Of a stretch of DNA of 64,000 bases, positions 34,087 to 44,729 are shown one piece after another. Every line of letters begins with the position of its first letter. Position 1 is the first letter of the stretch. Below the pieces are notes generated by a model. It had not been told where the DNA came from and ran no database searches. It saw nothing but the letters and a program-made list of their open reading frames with translations. The position numbers were made by a program, and so were the translations under genes. This DNA is from Phyllobacteriaceae bacterium (GTDB taxonomy: Bacteria; Pseudomonadota; Alphaproteobacteria; Rhizobiales; Rhizobiaceae): contig JADJTR010000004.1 in the NCBI GenBank assembly GCA_016711085.1, positions 124,001 to 188,000 of the forward strand, read 5' to 3'.

Positions 34087-36302
34087 ATGGCCAAGGCGAA
34101 AGGCGGAAGCGACAGGCCGGCCGGCATCGTCGCGCCGCCACGCGCCGCGTTCGACGCCCTGGTTTCGGGGCTTCACGCCGATCCGTTCTCGATCCTCGGC
34201 CTGTTTGAAGGTCCGGGCGGATGGTTCGCCCGCGCCTTTGTGCCCGACGCAGAAACACTCGCCGTCTCCACCCTTGACGGGGCGGCCGCCGGCGAACTGG
34301 CGCGCGTTCACGACGGCGGACTGTTCGAAGGCCCCGTCACCATCGACCGTCGCCGGCCGTTGCGCTACGCCGCCAGGCGCGGCGCAGATTCCTGGGACGT
34401 TGTCGACCCTTACACTTTCGGCCCGGTCCTCGGCCCGATGGACGATTATTTCATCGCCGAGGGGACGCATCTGCGCCTGTTCGACCGCCTCGGCGCCCAC
34501 CCGATGCGACACGAGGGCGCCGAAGGCGTGCACTTCGCCGTCTGGGCCCCGAATGCGCGGCGCGTATCGGCGGTCGGCGATTTCAACGGCTGGGACGGCC
34601 GTCGCCATGTCATGCGCAAGCGCGCCGACATCGGCGTCTGGGAAATCTTCGCGCCGGGCGTCGGCGTCGGCGCACGCTACAAATACGAAATCGTCGCGCC
34701 GGACGGCAAGGTGCTGCCGCCTGAAGGCCGACCCGTTCGCCTTCGCCGGCGAAATGCGGCCACAGACGGCGTCCATCGTCGCCAACCGGCCGGATTTCGT
34801 CTGGACCGACGCCGAATGGATGGCCGAGCGCGGCCCGGCGCGATGCGCGCCGCGCGCCGATGTCGATCTACGAGGTGCACGCGGGATCGTGGCAGCGCGG
34901 CGAGAACGGGCGCTTTTACAATTGGGACGAGCTGGCCGACCGGCTGATCCCGCATGTCGTCGACATGGGCTTCACCCATATCGAGTTCCTGCCCGTCGCC
35001 GAGCACCCTTACGACCCGTCCTGGGGATACCAGACAACGGGTCTGTATGCGCCGACGGCGCGGTTCGGCGCGCCCGAGGCCTTCGCCCGCTTCGTCGACC
35101 GCGCCCACCGCGCCCAGATCGGCATCATTCTCGACTGGGTGCCGGCGCATTTCCCGACCGACGCGCACGGCCTGGCGAATTTCGACGGCACCGCGCTCTA
35201 CGAGCACGCAGATCCGCGCCAGGGGTTCCATCCCGACTGGAACACGGCGATCTACAATTTCGGCCGCCGGGAAGTGGCGTCCTTCCTCGTCAACAACGCG
35301 ATGTTCTGGGCGGAAAAATATCATGTCGACGGCCTGCGCGTCGACGCCGTCGCCTCGATGCTCTACCGCGATTATTCGCGCAAGCAGGGCGAGTGGGTGC
35401 CGAACGTTCATGGCGGGCGCGAGAACCTCGAGGCCGTCGCCTTCCTGCAAACGGCCAACAAATCCGTCTATGGCGCCAATCCGGGTTTCGCCATGATCGC
35501 CGAGGAATCGACCTCGTGGCCGGCGGTGACCAAACCGGTGCACGAGGGCGGCCTCGGCTTCGGCTTCAAATGGAACATGGGCTTCATGCACGACACGCTC
35601 GCCTACATGGCGCGCGAACCGGTGCACCGCAGCCATCACCACGAGGACCTGACCTTCGGGCTGCTCTACGCCTTTTCGGAAAACTTCGTCCTGCCGCTCA
35701 GCCATGACGAGGTTGTCCATGGCAAGGGCTCGCTGATCGCCAAAATGTCGGGCGACGACTGGCAGAAATTCGCAACGCTGCGCGCCTATTACGCCTTCAT
35801 GTGGGGCTATCCCGGCAAGAAACTGTTGTTCATGGGCCAGGAATTCGCCCAGCGCGCCGAATGGAGCGAGGCGCGCGGCCTCGACTGGGACATTTGCCGC
35901 TTTCCGCCGCACGAGGGCGTCAAGCGACTGGTCGCCGATTTGAACCGCGCCTATCGCAACAAGCCGGCGCTGCATGCGCGCGATTGCGAACCGGAAGGCT
36001 TCTCCTGGTCGGTTGTCGACGACAAGCGCAATTCGGTTTTCGCCTTCCTGCGCAAGGCGCCGGGCGAAAAGACCGTGCTCGTCATCGCCAATTTCACGCC
36101 GGTCGAACGCCCCTTCTACGAGGCGCCGGTCGATTCCGGCGGCTATTGGCGCGAATTGCTCAACACCGATTCGACGCTTTATGGCGGCTCCGGCATCGGC
36201 AATCTCGGCGGGGTTGATTCCCGTCAAGGCCCGGATGGCGGGCACAGGTTGACATTGACGCTGCCGCCCTTGGCGACGCTTTATTTCGTCCGCGACACTT
36301 GA
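34087..36302 (+). CDS. glgB: 1,4-alpha-glucan branching enzyme (two frameshifts)
   Basis: About 737 residues when read across two breaks. The N-terminal domains (DPFSILGLFEG, then the CBM48 part GVHFAVWAPNARRVSAVGDFNGWDGR) are in the first frame. One extra base near 34721 shifts to LKADPFAFAGEMRPQ, and another near 34850 leads to MSIYEVHAGSW. From there the GH13 barrel is intact: DGLRVDAVASML (nucleophile Asp), AEESTSWP (acid Glu) and LPLSHDEVVHGKGSL. All pieces align end to end as one normal enzyme, so the breaks are probably consensus errors. It adds alpha-1,6 branches to glycogen. The 79-bp gap to glgP is the largest in the operon. Confidence 0.9.
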
Positions 36303-36328
36303 CCGGGCGAGCAGAAGGAGGAGGAACC

Positions 36329-37591
36329 ATGTCGCAGAAACGCATTCAGCCGCTGGCCCGCGACGCAATGGCCTATGTGCTGGCCGGCGGGCGCGGCAGC
36401 CGCCTGATGGAGCTGACCGACACCCGCGCCAAACCGGCGGTCTATTTCGGCGGCAAAAGCCGCATCATCGATTTCGCCCTCTCCAACGCGCTCAATTCCG
36501 GTATCCGCCGCATGGGGGTGGCGACGCAATACAAGGCGCATTCGCTGATCCGTCATCTGCAGCGGGGCTGGAACTTCCTGAGGCCGGAACGAAACGAGAG
36601 TTTCGACATCCTGCCCGCCAGCCAACGCGTCTCCGAGACGCAATGGTACCTCGGAACCGCCGACGCGGTGTTCCAGAACACCGACATCATCCTCTCCTAC
36701 GACCCGAAGTACATCGTCATTCTCGCCGGCGACCACATCTACAAGATGGACTATGAGTGGATGCTGCAGCAGCACGTCGACACCAAGGCCGACGTGACGA
36801 TCGGTTGCCTGGAAGTGCCGCGCGCCGAGGCCAGCGGCTTCGGCGTCATGCATGTCGACAACAAGGACCGCATCATCGCCTTCGTGGAAAAGCCCAAGGA
36901 TCCGCCCGCCATGCCCGACAAGCCGGACATGGCGCTCGCCTCGATGGGCATTTACGTGTTCGAGACGCGCTATTTGCTCGAATTGCTGCGCGCCGACGCC
37001 GAAGACCCGAACTCGGAGCACGATTTCGGCAAGGACATCATTCCGGCCATCGTCAAGACCGGCAAGGCCTGCGCCCATCGCTTCGCCCGCTCCTGCGTCC
37101 GCTCGTCGATGGAAAACGAGGCCTATTGGCGCGATGTCGGCACGGTCGACGCCTATTGGGAGGCCAATATCGACCTGACCGACGTCGTTCCCGAACTCGA
37201 CCTCTACGACAAGGACTGGCCGATCTGGACCTATGCCGAAATCAAGCCGCCGGCGAAATTCGTCCATGACGAGGACGGCCGGCGCGGCATGGCGATCTCG
37301 TCGCTGGTGTCGGGCGATTGCATCATTTCCGGCGGCGCGCTCAAGCGATCGCTGATCTTCACCGGCGTTCGGGTCAATTCCTACGCCCATCTCAGCGAGG
37401 CCGTGGTGCTGCCCGAATGCGTCATCGGCCGCAAGGCGCGCCTGTCGCGCGTCGTGCTCGACCGCGGCGTCATCATCCCGGAAGGACTTGTCGTCGGCGA
37501 GGATCCGGAATTCGACGCCAAGCGTTTCCGCCGCACCGCCAAGGGCATTTGCCTGATCACGCAACCGATGATCGACGCGCTCGGGGCCTGA
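36329..37591 (+). CDS. glgC: glucose-1-phosphate adenylyltransferase (ADP-glucose pyrophosphorylase)
   Basis: A 420-residue enzyme making ADP-glucose, the committed step to glycogen. The allosteric/nucleotide region GGRGSRLMELTDTRAKPAVYFGG is near residue 17, the substrate loop FVEKPKDPPAMP near 185, and a left-handed beta-helix C-terminus (ISGGALKRSLIFTGVRVNS) follows. A strong ribosome-binding site (AAGGAGGAGG) precedes ATG at 36329. Fructose-type activators are usual in rhizobial enzymes, which is known for the family and not visible here. Confidence 0.95.
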   Translation: MSQKRIQPLARDAMAYVLAGGRGSRLMELTDTRAKPAVYFGGKSRIIDFALSNALNSGIRRMGVATQYKAHSLIRHLQRGWNFLRPERNESFDILPASQRVSETQWYLGTADAVFQNTDIILSYDPKYIVILAGDHIYKMDYEWMLQQHVDTKADVTIGCLEVPRAEASGFGVMHVDNKDRIIAFVEKPKDPPAMPDKPDMALASMGIYVFETRYLLELLRADAEDPNSEHDFGKDIIPAIVKTGKACAHRFARSCVRSSMENEAYWRDVGTVDAYWEANIDLTDVVPELDLYDKDWPIWTYAEIKPPAKFVHDEDGRRGMAISSLVSGDCIISGGALKRSLIFTGVRVNSYAHLSEAVVLPECVIGRKARLSRVVLDRGVIIPEGLVVGEDPEFDAKRFRRTAKGICLITQPMIDALGA

Positions 37592-37594
37592 ACG

Positions 37595-39034
37595 GTGCGG
37601 GTGCTCGCCGTCGCCTCCGAAATGTACCCGCTGGTGAAAACCGGCGGGCTGGCTGATGTCGTCGGCGCGCTTCCCGCGGCGCTCGCCGCCCATGGCGCGA
37701 CGACGCGCACGCTCATCCCGGGCTATCGCGCCGTCATGGGCAAGATCGCCAAGCCGAAGCCGGTCCACGTCTGGCCGGACCTGTTCGGCGGCAAGGCGCG
37801 GCTGTTGGCGACCCAGCTTGCCGGCCTCGACCTGCTTGTCCTCGATGCGCCGCACCTCTTCGACCGGCCGGGCAGCCCCTATCTCGACGAGATGGGCCAT
37901 GACTTCGCCGACAATTGGCGCCGCTTCGCCGCCCTGTCGCGCGCCGGCGCTGACATCGCGCGCGGCGCAGTCGGCGACTACCTTCCCGACATCGTCCACG
38001 TCCACGACTGGCAAGCGGCGCTGACGCTCGCCTATATGCGCTATGACGGAACCCGGACGCCGGGCGTCGTCACCATCCACAATCTCGCTTTCCAGGGCCA
38101 GTTCGGCAACGCCATCTTCCTGTTTCTCGGGCTGCCGCCGGAAGCCGCCGGCATTGACGGCGTCGAATATTACGGCGGCGTCGGGTTCCTCAAGGCCGGC
38201 ATGATGGCGGCGGCGGCGATCACCACGGTGTCGCCGACTTACGCCCAGGAAATCCGGACGCCGGAATACGGCATGGGCCTCGACGGCCTCGTCAACGGCC
38301 GTCTCGATGTCCTGCACGGCATCGTCAACGGCGTCGACACCGCCCATTGGAATCCGGCCGCGGACGAACATCTGCCGGCGGGCTACACGGCGTCGACGCT
38401 GAAAAAACGCGAGAAAAACCGCGCCGCGCTGGAGCAGCGCTTCGGCCTCACGCCGGGCGGCCTGCTCGTCGCCATCGTTTCCCGCCTCACCTGGCAGAAG
38501 GGCATGGACGTGCTCGCAGGCGCGCTGGACACGCTGGTCAATCGCGGCGTGCGCTTTTGCGTGCTCGGTTCCGGCGAAACGATGATCGAAAGCGCCTTTC
38601 TTTCAGCCGCCGGCCGCCACAAGGGCCGCATCGGCGTCGCCACCGGCTACGATGAACCCCTGGCCCATTTGATCCAGGGCGGCGCCGACGCCATTCTCGT
38701 GCCCTCGCGCTTCGAGCCCTGCGGCCTCACCCAGCTTTACGGTCTGCGCTACGGTTGCGTGCCGATCGTCAATCGCACCGGCGGTCTCGCCGACACCATC
38801 ATCGACGCCAATGACGCCGCCGTTTCGGCCGGCGTCGCGACCGGACTGCAGTTTTCGCCGCTGACGCCGACAACCCTCATTGACGCGGTGACCCGCGCCC
38901 AAACCCTGTTCGCCGACGAAAAAGCCTGGGCCGGCCTGCAAAAGCAGGGCATGAAAGCGGACGTATCGTGGGACCGCAGCGCCCGGCGTTACCGCGCCCT
39001 CTATGACCAGCTCGTTTCGGGAAATCCGCGATGA
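37595..39034 (+). CDS. glgA: glycogen synthase (ADP-glucose type)
   Basis: A 479-residue GT5 enzyme. The N-terminal ADP-glucose site KTGGLADVVGALP is at about residue 15, the C-terminal domain has VSRLTWQKGMDVL near 295, and the acceptor/donor loop VPSRFEPCGLTQLYGLRYG near 365 carries the catalytic glutamate. It starts with GTG four bases after the glgC stop and ends in an ATGA overlap with pgm. It elongates alpha-1,4-glucan chains. Confidence 0.95.
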   Translation: MRVLAVASEMYPLVKTGGLADVVGALPAALAAHGATTRTLIPGYRAVMGKIAKPKPVHVWPDLFGGKARLLATQLAGLDLLVLDAPHLFDRPGSPYLDEMGHDFADNWRRFAALSRAGADIARGAVGDYLPDIVHVHDWQAALTLAYMRYDGTRTPGVVTIHNLAFQGQFGNAIFLFLGLPPEAAGIDGVEYYGGVGFLKAGMMAAAAITTVSPTYAQEIRTPEYGMGLDGLVNGRLDVLHGIVNGVDTAHWNPAADEHLPAGYTASTLKKREKNRAALEQRFGLTPGGLLVAIVSRLTWQKGMDVLAGALDTLVNRGVRFCVLGSGETMIESAFLSAAGRHKGRIGVATGYDEPLAHLIQGGADAILVPSRFEPCGLTQLYGLRYGCVPIVNRTGGLADTIIDANDAAVSAGVATGLQFSPLTPTTLIDAVTRAQTLFADEKAWAGLQKQGMKADVSWDRSARRYRALYDQLVSGNPR

Positions 39035-40659
39035 TCCGCACCGCCGCCACAACGCCCTTTGCCGACCAGAAGCCGGGCACTTCGGGCCTGCGCAAGAAAG
39101 TGCCGCATTTCCGCCAGCCGAATTATGTCGAGAACTTCATCCAGTCGATCTTCGATGCGCTCGACGGTTTCGCCGGCCAGACGCTGGTGGTCGGCGGCGA
39201 CGGGCGCTACTTCAACGCCGAAGTCGTCCAGATCGTCATCCGCATGGCGGCGGCCAACGGTTTCGGCCGTGTGCTGGTCGGTCGCGACGGATTGCTGTCG
39301 ACGCCGGCGGCGTCGAATGTCATCCGCAAATACAAGGCTTTCGGCGGCATCATCCTGTCGGCTTCGCACAATCCCGGCGGACCGACCGAGGATTTCGGCA
39401 TCAAGTACAATATCGGCAATGGCGGACCGGCGCCGGAAAAGGTGACCGACGCGATTTTCGAGCGCACGAAGGCCATCGTCGCCTGGAAGACGGTCGACGG
39501 GCCAGATGTCGATCTTTCCAGGATTGGCGAGACCAAGGTCGGCCAAATGACGGTCGGGATCATCGACCCCGTCGACGATTATGCCGCGCTGATGGAGACC
39601 TTGTTCGACTTCGACGCCATCCGCGCCCTGTTCGCCTCCGGCTTCTCGATGCGTTTCGACGCCATGAGCGCGGTCACCGGCCCTTACGCCGAGGAAATTC
39701 TCGAACGCCGTCTCGGCGCTCCGGCCGGAACCGTGATCAACAAGGTTCCGCTGCCCGATTTCGGCGGCCATCACCCCGATCCGAACCTCGTTCACGCCAA
39801 GGATCTTTACGATCTGATGATGGGTCCCGACGCCCCGGATTTCGGCGCGGCGTCGGACGGCGACGGCGACCGCAATCTGGTCATCGGCCGCGGCCAGTTC
39901 GTCACCCCGTCGGATTCGCTCGCCATTCTCGCCGCCAATGCCAATCTGGCGCCGGGCTACGCCGGCGGCCTCAAGGGCATCGCCCGCTCCATGCCGACGA
40001 GCGCCGCCGCCGACCATGTGGCGAAAAAACTCGGCATCGGCTGCTACGAAACGCCGACGGGGTGGAAATTCTTCGGCAATCTGCTCGACGCCGGCCTCGC
40101 CACCATCTGCGGCGAGGAAAGCGCCGGATCGGGTTCGGACCATGTGCGCGAGAAAGACGGCCTGTGGGCGGTGCTGCTGTGGCTGAACATTCTCGCGGTG
40201 CGCCGCGAGAGCGTGAAGACCGTTGTGGAGAAGCACTGGACCGAATTCGGCCGCAATTACTATTCCCGCCACGACTATGAGGGGCTGGATGCGACAGTCG
40301 CCAACGCGCTGATGGACGAGTTGCGCAATTCGCTCCCCGCCCTGCCTGACGCCCACATGAACGACCTTTTCGTCGCCCGCGCCGACGATTTCGCCTATTC
40401 CGACCCGGTCGACGGATCGCTGTCGAAAAGGCAGGGCGTGCGCGTCATTTTCAGGGGCGGCTCGCGGGTCGTCTTCCGCCTGTCCGGCACCGGCACCGAG
40501 GGCGCGACATTGCGCGTCTACATCGAACGCTACGAGCCCGATCCCGCCCGCCACGGCCTCGACACGCAGGAGGCCTTGCGCGAACTGATCGCCAATGCCG
40601 ACATGATCGCCGGCATCGCGGCGCGCACCGGCCGCGCGGCGCCCGACGTCATCACCTGA
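39031..40659 (+). CDS. pgm: phosphoglucomutase (alpha-D-glucose-1,6-bisphosphate-dependent)
   Basis: A 542-residue mutase. The phosphoserine loop is in LSASHNPGGP near residue 110, the metal loop DGDGDRN near 275, the sugar-binding GEESAGSGSDHVREKDG near 370 and the phosphate-binding RLSGTGTEGATLRVY near 490. It links glucose-6-phosphate and glucose-1-phosphate, the entry and exit of glycogen. Start overlaps the glgA stop by 4 bp. Its own stop overlaps the proposed glgX start by one base (TGATG). Confidence 0.95.
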   Translation: MIRTAATTPFADQKPGTSGLRKKVPHFRQPNYVENFIQSIFDALDGFAGQTLVVGGDGRYFNAEVVQIVIRMAAANGFGRVLVGRDGLLSTPAASNVIRKYKAFGGIILSASHNPGGPTEDFGIKYNIGNGGPAPEKVTDAIFERTKAIVAWKTVDGPDVDLSRIGETKVGQMTVGIIDPVDDYAALMETLFDFDAIRALFASGFSMRFDAMSAVTGPYAEEILERRLGAPAGTVINKVPLPDFGGHHPDPNLVHAKDLYDLMMGPDAPDFGAASDGDGDRNLVIGRGQFVTPSDSLAILAANANLAPGYAGGLKGIARSMPTSAAADHVAKKLGIGCYETPTGWKFFGNLLDAGLATICGEESAGSGSDHVREKDGLWAVLLWLNILAVRRESVKTVVEKHWTEFGRNYYSRHDYEGLDATVANALMDELRNSLPALPDAHMNDLFVARADDFAYSDPVDGSLSKRQGVRVIFRGGSRVVFRLSGTGTEGATLRVYIERYEPDPARHGLDTQEALRELIANADMIAGIAARTGRAAPDVIT

Positions 40660-42615
40660 TGCAACGCGCGGATCGAATTCGGTGCGCGTCGCGCCGGCGA
40701 TGGCGTGCGTTTCGCCGTCTGGTCGCGCCAGGCGACGGCCATGTGGCTCTGCCTGTTCGACGGCGAGGCCGAAACCCGGGTCGACATGGCGCGCGACGGC
40801 GATGTCTGGCAGGTTTTCGTTCCCGGTCTCGCCGCCGGCGCGCGCTACGGCTTTCGCGCCGATGGCCCATGGTCACCGCGTGAAGGCCTGAAATTCGATC
40901 CCGGCAAACTGCTGGTCGATCCGTCCGCGCTTGCGCTCGACCGGCCATTCGCCTGGCATGCCGATCTGGCACTGCCACGCGACGCCGCCGTCGACACCGC
41001 CGCGCTGGTCCCCAAAGCGATCGTCGTCGACCTGCCCGCGCCGCCACCGCGCCAAGCCGCGCTTTCCGTCGATGGCCGCCTTATCTACGAGGTCAACGTC
41101 CGCACCCTCACCATGGCTCATCCGGATGTGCCCGAAGCGGAGCGCGGAACGCTGCGGGCGCTCGCCCATCCGGCGATCCTGGCGCATTTGAAGACGCTTG
41201 GCGTGGCGGCGGTCGAACTGATGCCGGTCGCCGCCTGGATCGACGAGCGCCATCTGCGGCCGCTCGGACTGGAGAACGCCTGGGGCTACAATCCCGTCGT
41301 ATTCTCCGCCCTCGACCCGCGCCTCGCGCCGGGCGGCGGCGCCGATCTGCGTTTCGCAGTCGAGGCGCTGCATGGCGCCGGGATCGGCGTCCTCCTCGAT
41401 GTCGTCTTCAACCACACCGGCGAGAGCGACGAGCACGGCGCGACCCTGTCGCTGCGCGGCTTCGGCGAGGCCGACTGGTACCGCCGCGACGAGCATGGCC
41501 GCCTCGTCAACGACACCGGTTGCGGCAATACCTTCGCCGCGGAACAGCCGCAGGGCGTGGCGCTGATTGTCGACGCACTTCGCCATTTCGTCATCAATGC
41601 CGGCGTCGACGGTTTTCGCTTCGATCTCGCGCCGACGATGGCGCGGACCGTACGCGGCTTCACGCTCGATGCGCCGCTGCTGGGGGCCATTCGCCTCGAC
41701 CCCGTCCTTTCCGATCGCATCCTGATCGCCGAACCGTGGGACCTCGGACCCGGCGGCTACCGGCTCGGCGCGTTTCCCGAACCCTGGCTGGAGTGGAACG
41801 ACCGGGCCCGCGACGATTTCCGCCGCTTCTGGCGCGGCGACCGCGAGGCGCTCGGCGGCCTCGCCACCCGCCTCGCCGGCTCGTCCGACCTGTTCCGCCA
41901 CGGCGGCGCGAAGCACTCGCGTTCGGTCAATTTCGTCGCCGCCCATGACGGCTTCGCGCTTGCCGACCTCGTCGCCTTCCGCCATCGCCGCAATGAGGCG
42001 AACGGCGAGCAAAACCGCGACGGCCATGCCGAAAATTTCTCCTGGAACAACGGCGTCGAGGGCCCGAGCGATGATTCTTCCGTTGTCGCCGCCCGGCGCG
42101 CCGACGCGCGGGCGCTTATCGCCACCCTGTTTGCCTCGCGCGGCGCGGTGATGCTGACCGCGGGCGACGAATTCGGCCGCACGCAGCGTGGCAACAACAA
42201 CGCCTATGCGCAGAACAACGCCCTGACCTGGCTCGACTGGACCAACCGCGACCGCGATCTGGAGGAATTCGTCGCCGCGCTTTCCGCCTATCGCGCCGCC
42301 CATCCCGCTTTGGCGTCGAGCGAATTCCTCGACGGCGCCGGCGATGCCGCGCCCGACGTCAAATGGTTCGCCCCAAGCGGCGCGGCGATGTCGGGAGAGG
42401 ACTGGCACGGCGAGGAAGGCGATTTTCTCGGCATGGCGCTGTGCAAGGGCGGCGATCGCATCGCCGTCGTCTTCAACCGCGACGACCGGCCGGCGGCCTT
42501 CGCCCTGCCGCGCGCCCGCGCCGGTAGACGGTGGTCGGCGGCGTTCGGCGGCGAGATCGGCCGGGTCGGGCCGCGCGCCGTGGCGTTCTACGCCGAAACC
42601 GCCGACGGCGACTGA
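40659..42615 (+). CDS. glgX: glycogen debranching enzyme (frameshift near the start)
   Basis: About 650 residues of a GH13 debranching enzyme. Visible motifs are LDVVFNHTGES, the nucleophile region VDGFRFDLAPTMAR near 305, the acid region LIAEPWDLG near 345 and NFVAAHDGF near 415. The CBM48 domain begins FGARRAGDGVRFAVWS, but the first codons from ATG 40659 are in another frame. Dropping one G near 40670 joins them as M-Q-R-A-I-E-F-G. Without that fix the first in-frame start is GTG 40705, which would remove the first CBM48 strand. It removes alpha-1,6 branches after GlgP trimming. The 3' end overlaps convergent zur by 28 bp. Confidence 0.88.
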
Positions 42616-43007
42616 CAGCCGGCGCAAACGCCACGCAATTCGATGGTGGTCTTTTTCACCGCAAAATGGGTCCGGCGCGCCAGTATGGAGACCTGCTCGA
42701 TCAGCGCATTGTCCTCCAGTTCCGCCACTTGGCCACATTTGTCGCAAATGGCGAAAGCCGCCGTCTCGTGGCTTTCGCAGTCCGGGTGGCGGCAGGCGAC
42801 GAAAGCGTTGAGGCTTTCGAGCCGATGCACCATGCCGTACTCGACCAGCTTGTCGAGGGCGCGATAGACCTGCAACGGCGCGCGAAATCCATCGTCGCGC
42901 AACCGGTCGAGAATGGCGTAGGCCGACAACGGACCGGCGGAGGCGGCCAGCGCCTTGTGCACGAGCGCCTGATTGCGCGTCAGTTCGGCATGGACATGGT
43001 CGTTCAT
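42588..43007 (-). CDS. zur: Fur-family zinc uptake regulator
   Basis: A 139-residue Fur-family repressor. The winged helix spans about residues 8-85 (QVYRALDKLVEYGMVHRLE). Zinc ligands are the Cys pairs in CRHPDCESH near 72, CDKCGQ near 88 and CAGC near 130, arranged as in Zur rather than Fur or PerR. It sits at the end of the znuCB-zur unit with an ATGA overlap to znuB. Two sites resembling the Zur box lie in front of znuC and znuA. With zinc bound it should repress the uptake genes. Confidence 0.9.
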   Translation of the reverse strand: MNDHVHAELTRNQALVHKALAASAGPLSAYAILDRLRDDGFRAPLQVYRALDKLVEYGMVHRLESLNAFVACRHPDCESHETAAFAICDKCGQVAELEDNALIEQVSILARRTHFAVKKTTIELRGVCAGCQSPSAVSA

Positions 43008-43830
43008 GGCGCTCCTTTTGCCGGATCATTGTTGCGCCGGGTGACAAGGCCGGCGATCGGAGTCAGCGACAGCACGAACAGGCCGAGCGCCGCCACCACG
43101 ATGGCCGGTCCGGCAGGCGTATCCCATTGCAGGATCCGAACAATCCGGCGACGACGGCGGCCGCGCCGAACAGGGCCGCGAACACCGCCATCTGTTCCGG
43201 GCCGGACGAAAGCCGCCGCGCCGCCGCCGCCGGGATGATCAGCATGGCGGTGATCAGCAACACGCCGACGATCTTCATCGACAGCGCGATCACCGTCGCC
43301 ATCAACACCATGTAAACCAAATTGGCCCGGTCCGGGCGAAGGCCTTCGGCCTCGGCCAGTTCGCGGCTGACGGTGGCGGCGAACAATGGCCGCCAGACCA
43401 GGGCAAGCACGGCCAGAACGACGATCCCGCCGACCCAGATGACCGCGATGTCGGACTTCGCCACGGCGAGAATGTCGCCGAACAGATAACTCGACAAATC
43501 GACCCGCACCCAGGTCATGAAAGCCAGCGCCACGAGGCCGAGCGCCAGGGACGAATGGGCGAGCAGGCCGAGCAGCGAGTCCGCCGACAATGTCGCCCGC
43601 TTCTGCAGGGCGAGGAGCAACAGCGCGACGAGAACCGAAACGGCGAAGACCGCCAGCGTCACATTGACATCGAAAAGCAGCGCAACCGCCACGCCGAGCA
43701 GGGCCGAATGCGACAGCGTGTCGCCGAAATAGGCCATGCGCCGCCACACGATAAAACAGCCGAGCGGTCCGGCGGTGAGCGCCACGCCGATTCCGGCGAG
43801 CAGGGCGCGGACGAAGAAATCGTCAAGCAT
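43004..43830 (-). CDS. znuB: zinc ABC transporter permease (frameshifted)
   Basis: About 275 residues of an ABC-3 family permease with eight or nine helices, starting ALLAGIGVALTAGPLGCFIVWRRMAYFGDTLSHSALLGVA, the family signature (split by helix one). The frame breaks near 43131, where one base is missing: before it reads VAGLFGS, after it QWDTPAGPAIVVAALGLFVLSLTP to the natural end. Starts at 43830, overlapping znuC by 8 bp, and ends in an ATGA overlap with zur. The break removes only the last helix, and with a restored base the protein is normal. Confidence 0.87.
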
Positions 43831-44641
43831 GGTCTTCCCCGTGCTCGTGGTGGTGGCCGTCCTCGGGATGGCAATGTTCGGTCACCGTTCCGTCGGCGTG
43901 GCGCACCCGCCCGTCGGCCAGATGCGTATGATCGTGGTGGTGGGCGTAGACGGCGAGCGACGCCGCCGCCCGGTCGCCGAACAGCGCCTTGTATTCCGCG
44001 CTCGCCGCCACCGCCCGCGGCGCGCCGGCGCAACAGACATGGCCGTTGAGGCAGATCACCCGGTCGGTCGCCGCCATGACGACATGAAGGTCGTGCGAAA
44101 TCAGCAACACGCCGCAGCCCAGACGATCGCGCGCGGCGCGGATCAGGTCGTAGAGGGCGATCTCGCCGGAAAAATCGACGCCCTGCACCGGTTCGTCGAG
44201 CACCAGCAGATCAGGCTTGCGGGCGAGTGCGCGGGCCAGCAAGACGCGCTGGAATTCGCCGCCCGACAGGGTGCGCGCCTCGGCATGGAAGAGATGGGCG
44301 ACCCCGGTTTCGCCGAGCGCCGCCTCGATTGTCGCGCGCGACAGCGGCGCGGTCAGGCGCATGAAGCGTTCGACGGTGAGCGGCAGGGTCCAGTCGATGG
44401 CGACATTCTGCGGCACATAGCCGACACGCAGGCCCCGGCGTCGTTCGGCGCCGCCTTCGTCCGGCGTGATCATGCCGAGCGCCATTTTCGCCGTCGTCGA
44501 TTTGCCCGAACCGTTTGGCCCGATCAGCGTGACGATTTCCCCCGGCGCAACCGTGAGGTCGATGCCGCGCGCGATCCAGCGTCCGGCGCGGAACACGCCG
44601 GCGGCGGACAGTCTGACCAGCGGAGCGATGCGGGCGTCCAT
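43823..44641 (-). CDS. znuC: zinc ABC transporter ATP-binding protein
   Basis: A 272-residue ATPase. Walker A is GPNGSGKST near residue 36, the signature LSGGEFQRVLLARAL near 125, Walker B LLVLDEPVQGVD near 145 and the switch His SHDLHVV. The C-terminal tail is rich in histidine (HHHDHTH and HHHEHGEDH), a common zinc-sensing or buffering feature of ZnuC. ATG at 44641 is chosen; the upstream frame extension runs through the Zur-box region. Divergent from znuA. Confidence 0.9.
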   Translation of the reverse strand: MDARIAPLVRLSAAGVFRAGRWIARGIDLTVAPGEIVTLIGPNGSGKSTTAKMALGMITPDEGGAERRRGLRVGYVPQNVAIDWTLPLTVERFMRLTAPLSRATIEAALGETGVAHLFHAEARTLSGGEFQRVLLARALARKPDLLVLDEPVQGVDFSGEIALYDLIRAARDRLGCGVLLISHDLHVVMAATDRVICLNGHVCCAGAPRAVAASAEYKALFGDRAAASLAVYAHHHDHTHLADGRVRHADGTVTEHCHPEDGHHHEHGEDHA

Positions 44642-44676
44642 TGATTTTTGACCTCGGGGGCTTGCATCGCTTTTCG

Positions 44677-44720
44677 CATACGTTATACCGTTACGCAATG
44701 ACGTAATCATATAACATCAC
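44677..44720. promoter_or_regulatory. two Zur-box-like sites between znuC and znuA
   Basis: Site one is GTAATCATATAACATCAC at 44703-44720. Site two, read on the minus strand at 44677-44694, is GTAACGGTATAACGTATG. Both resemble the GTAATGTTATAACATTAC-type dyad known for Zur. One lies close to each divergent start, in an AT-rich island. The next gene but one on the left is zur itself. Confidence 0.65.
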
Positions 44721-44729
44721 GGAGCGCCG

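Noticed and set aside
31733..35707. A 1324-codon plus-strand frame over glgP and glgB
   Set aside because: It is out of frame with glgP and only briefly coincides with glgB between its two indels. It is Arg/Pro-rich noise elsewhere.
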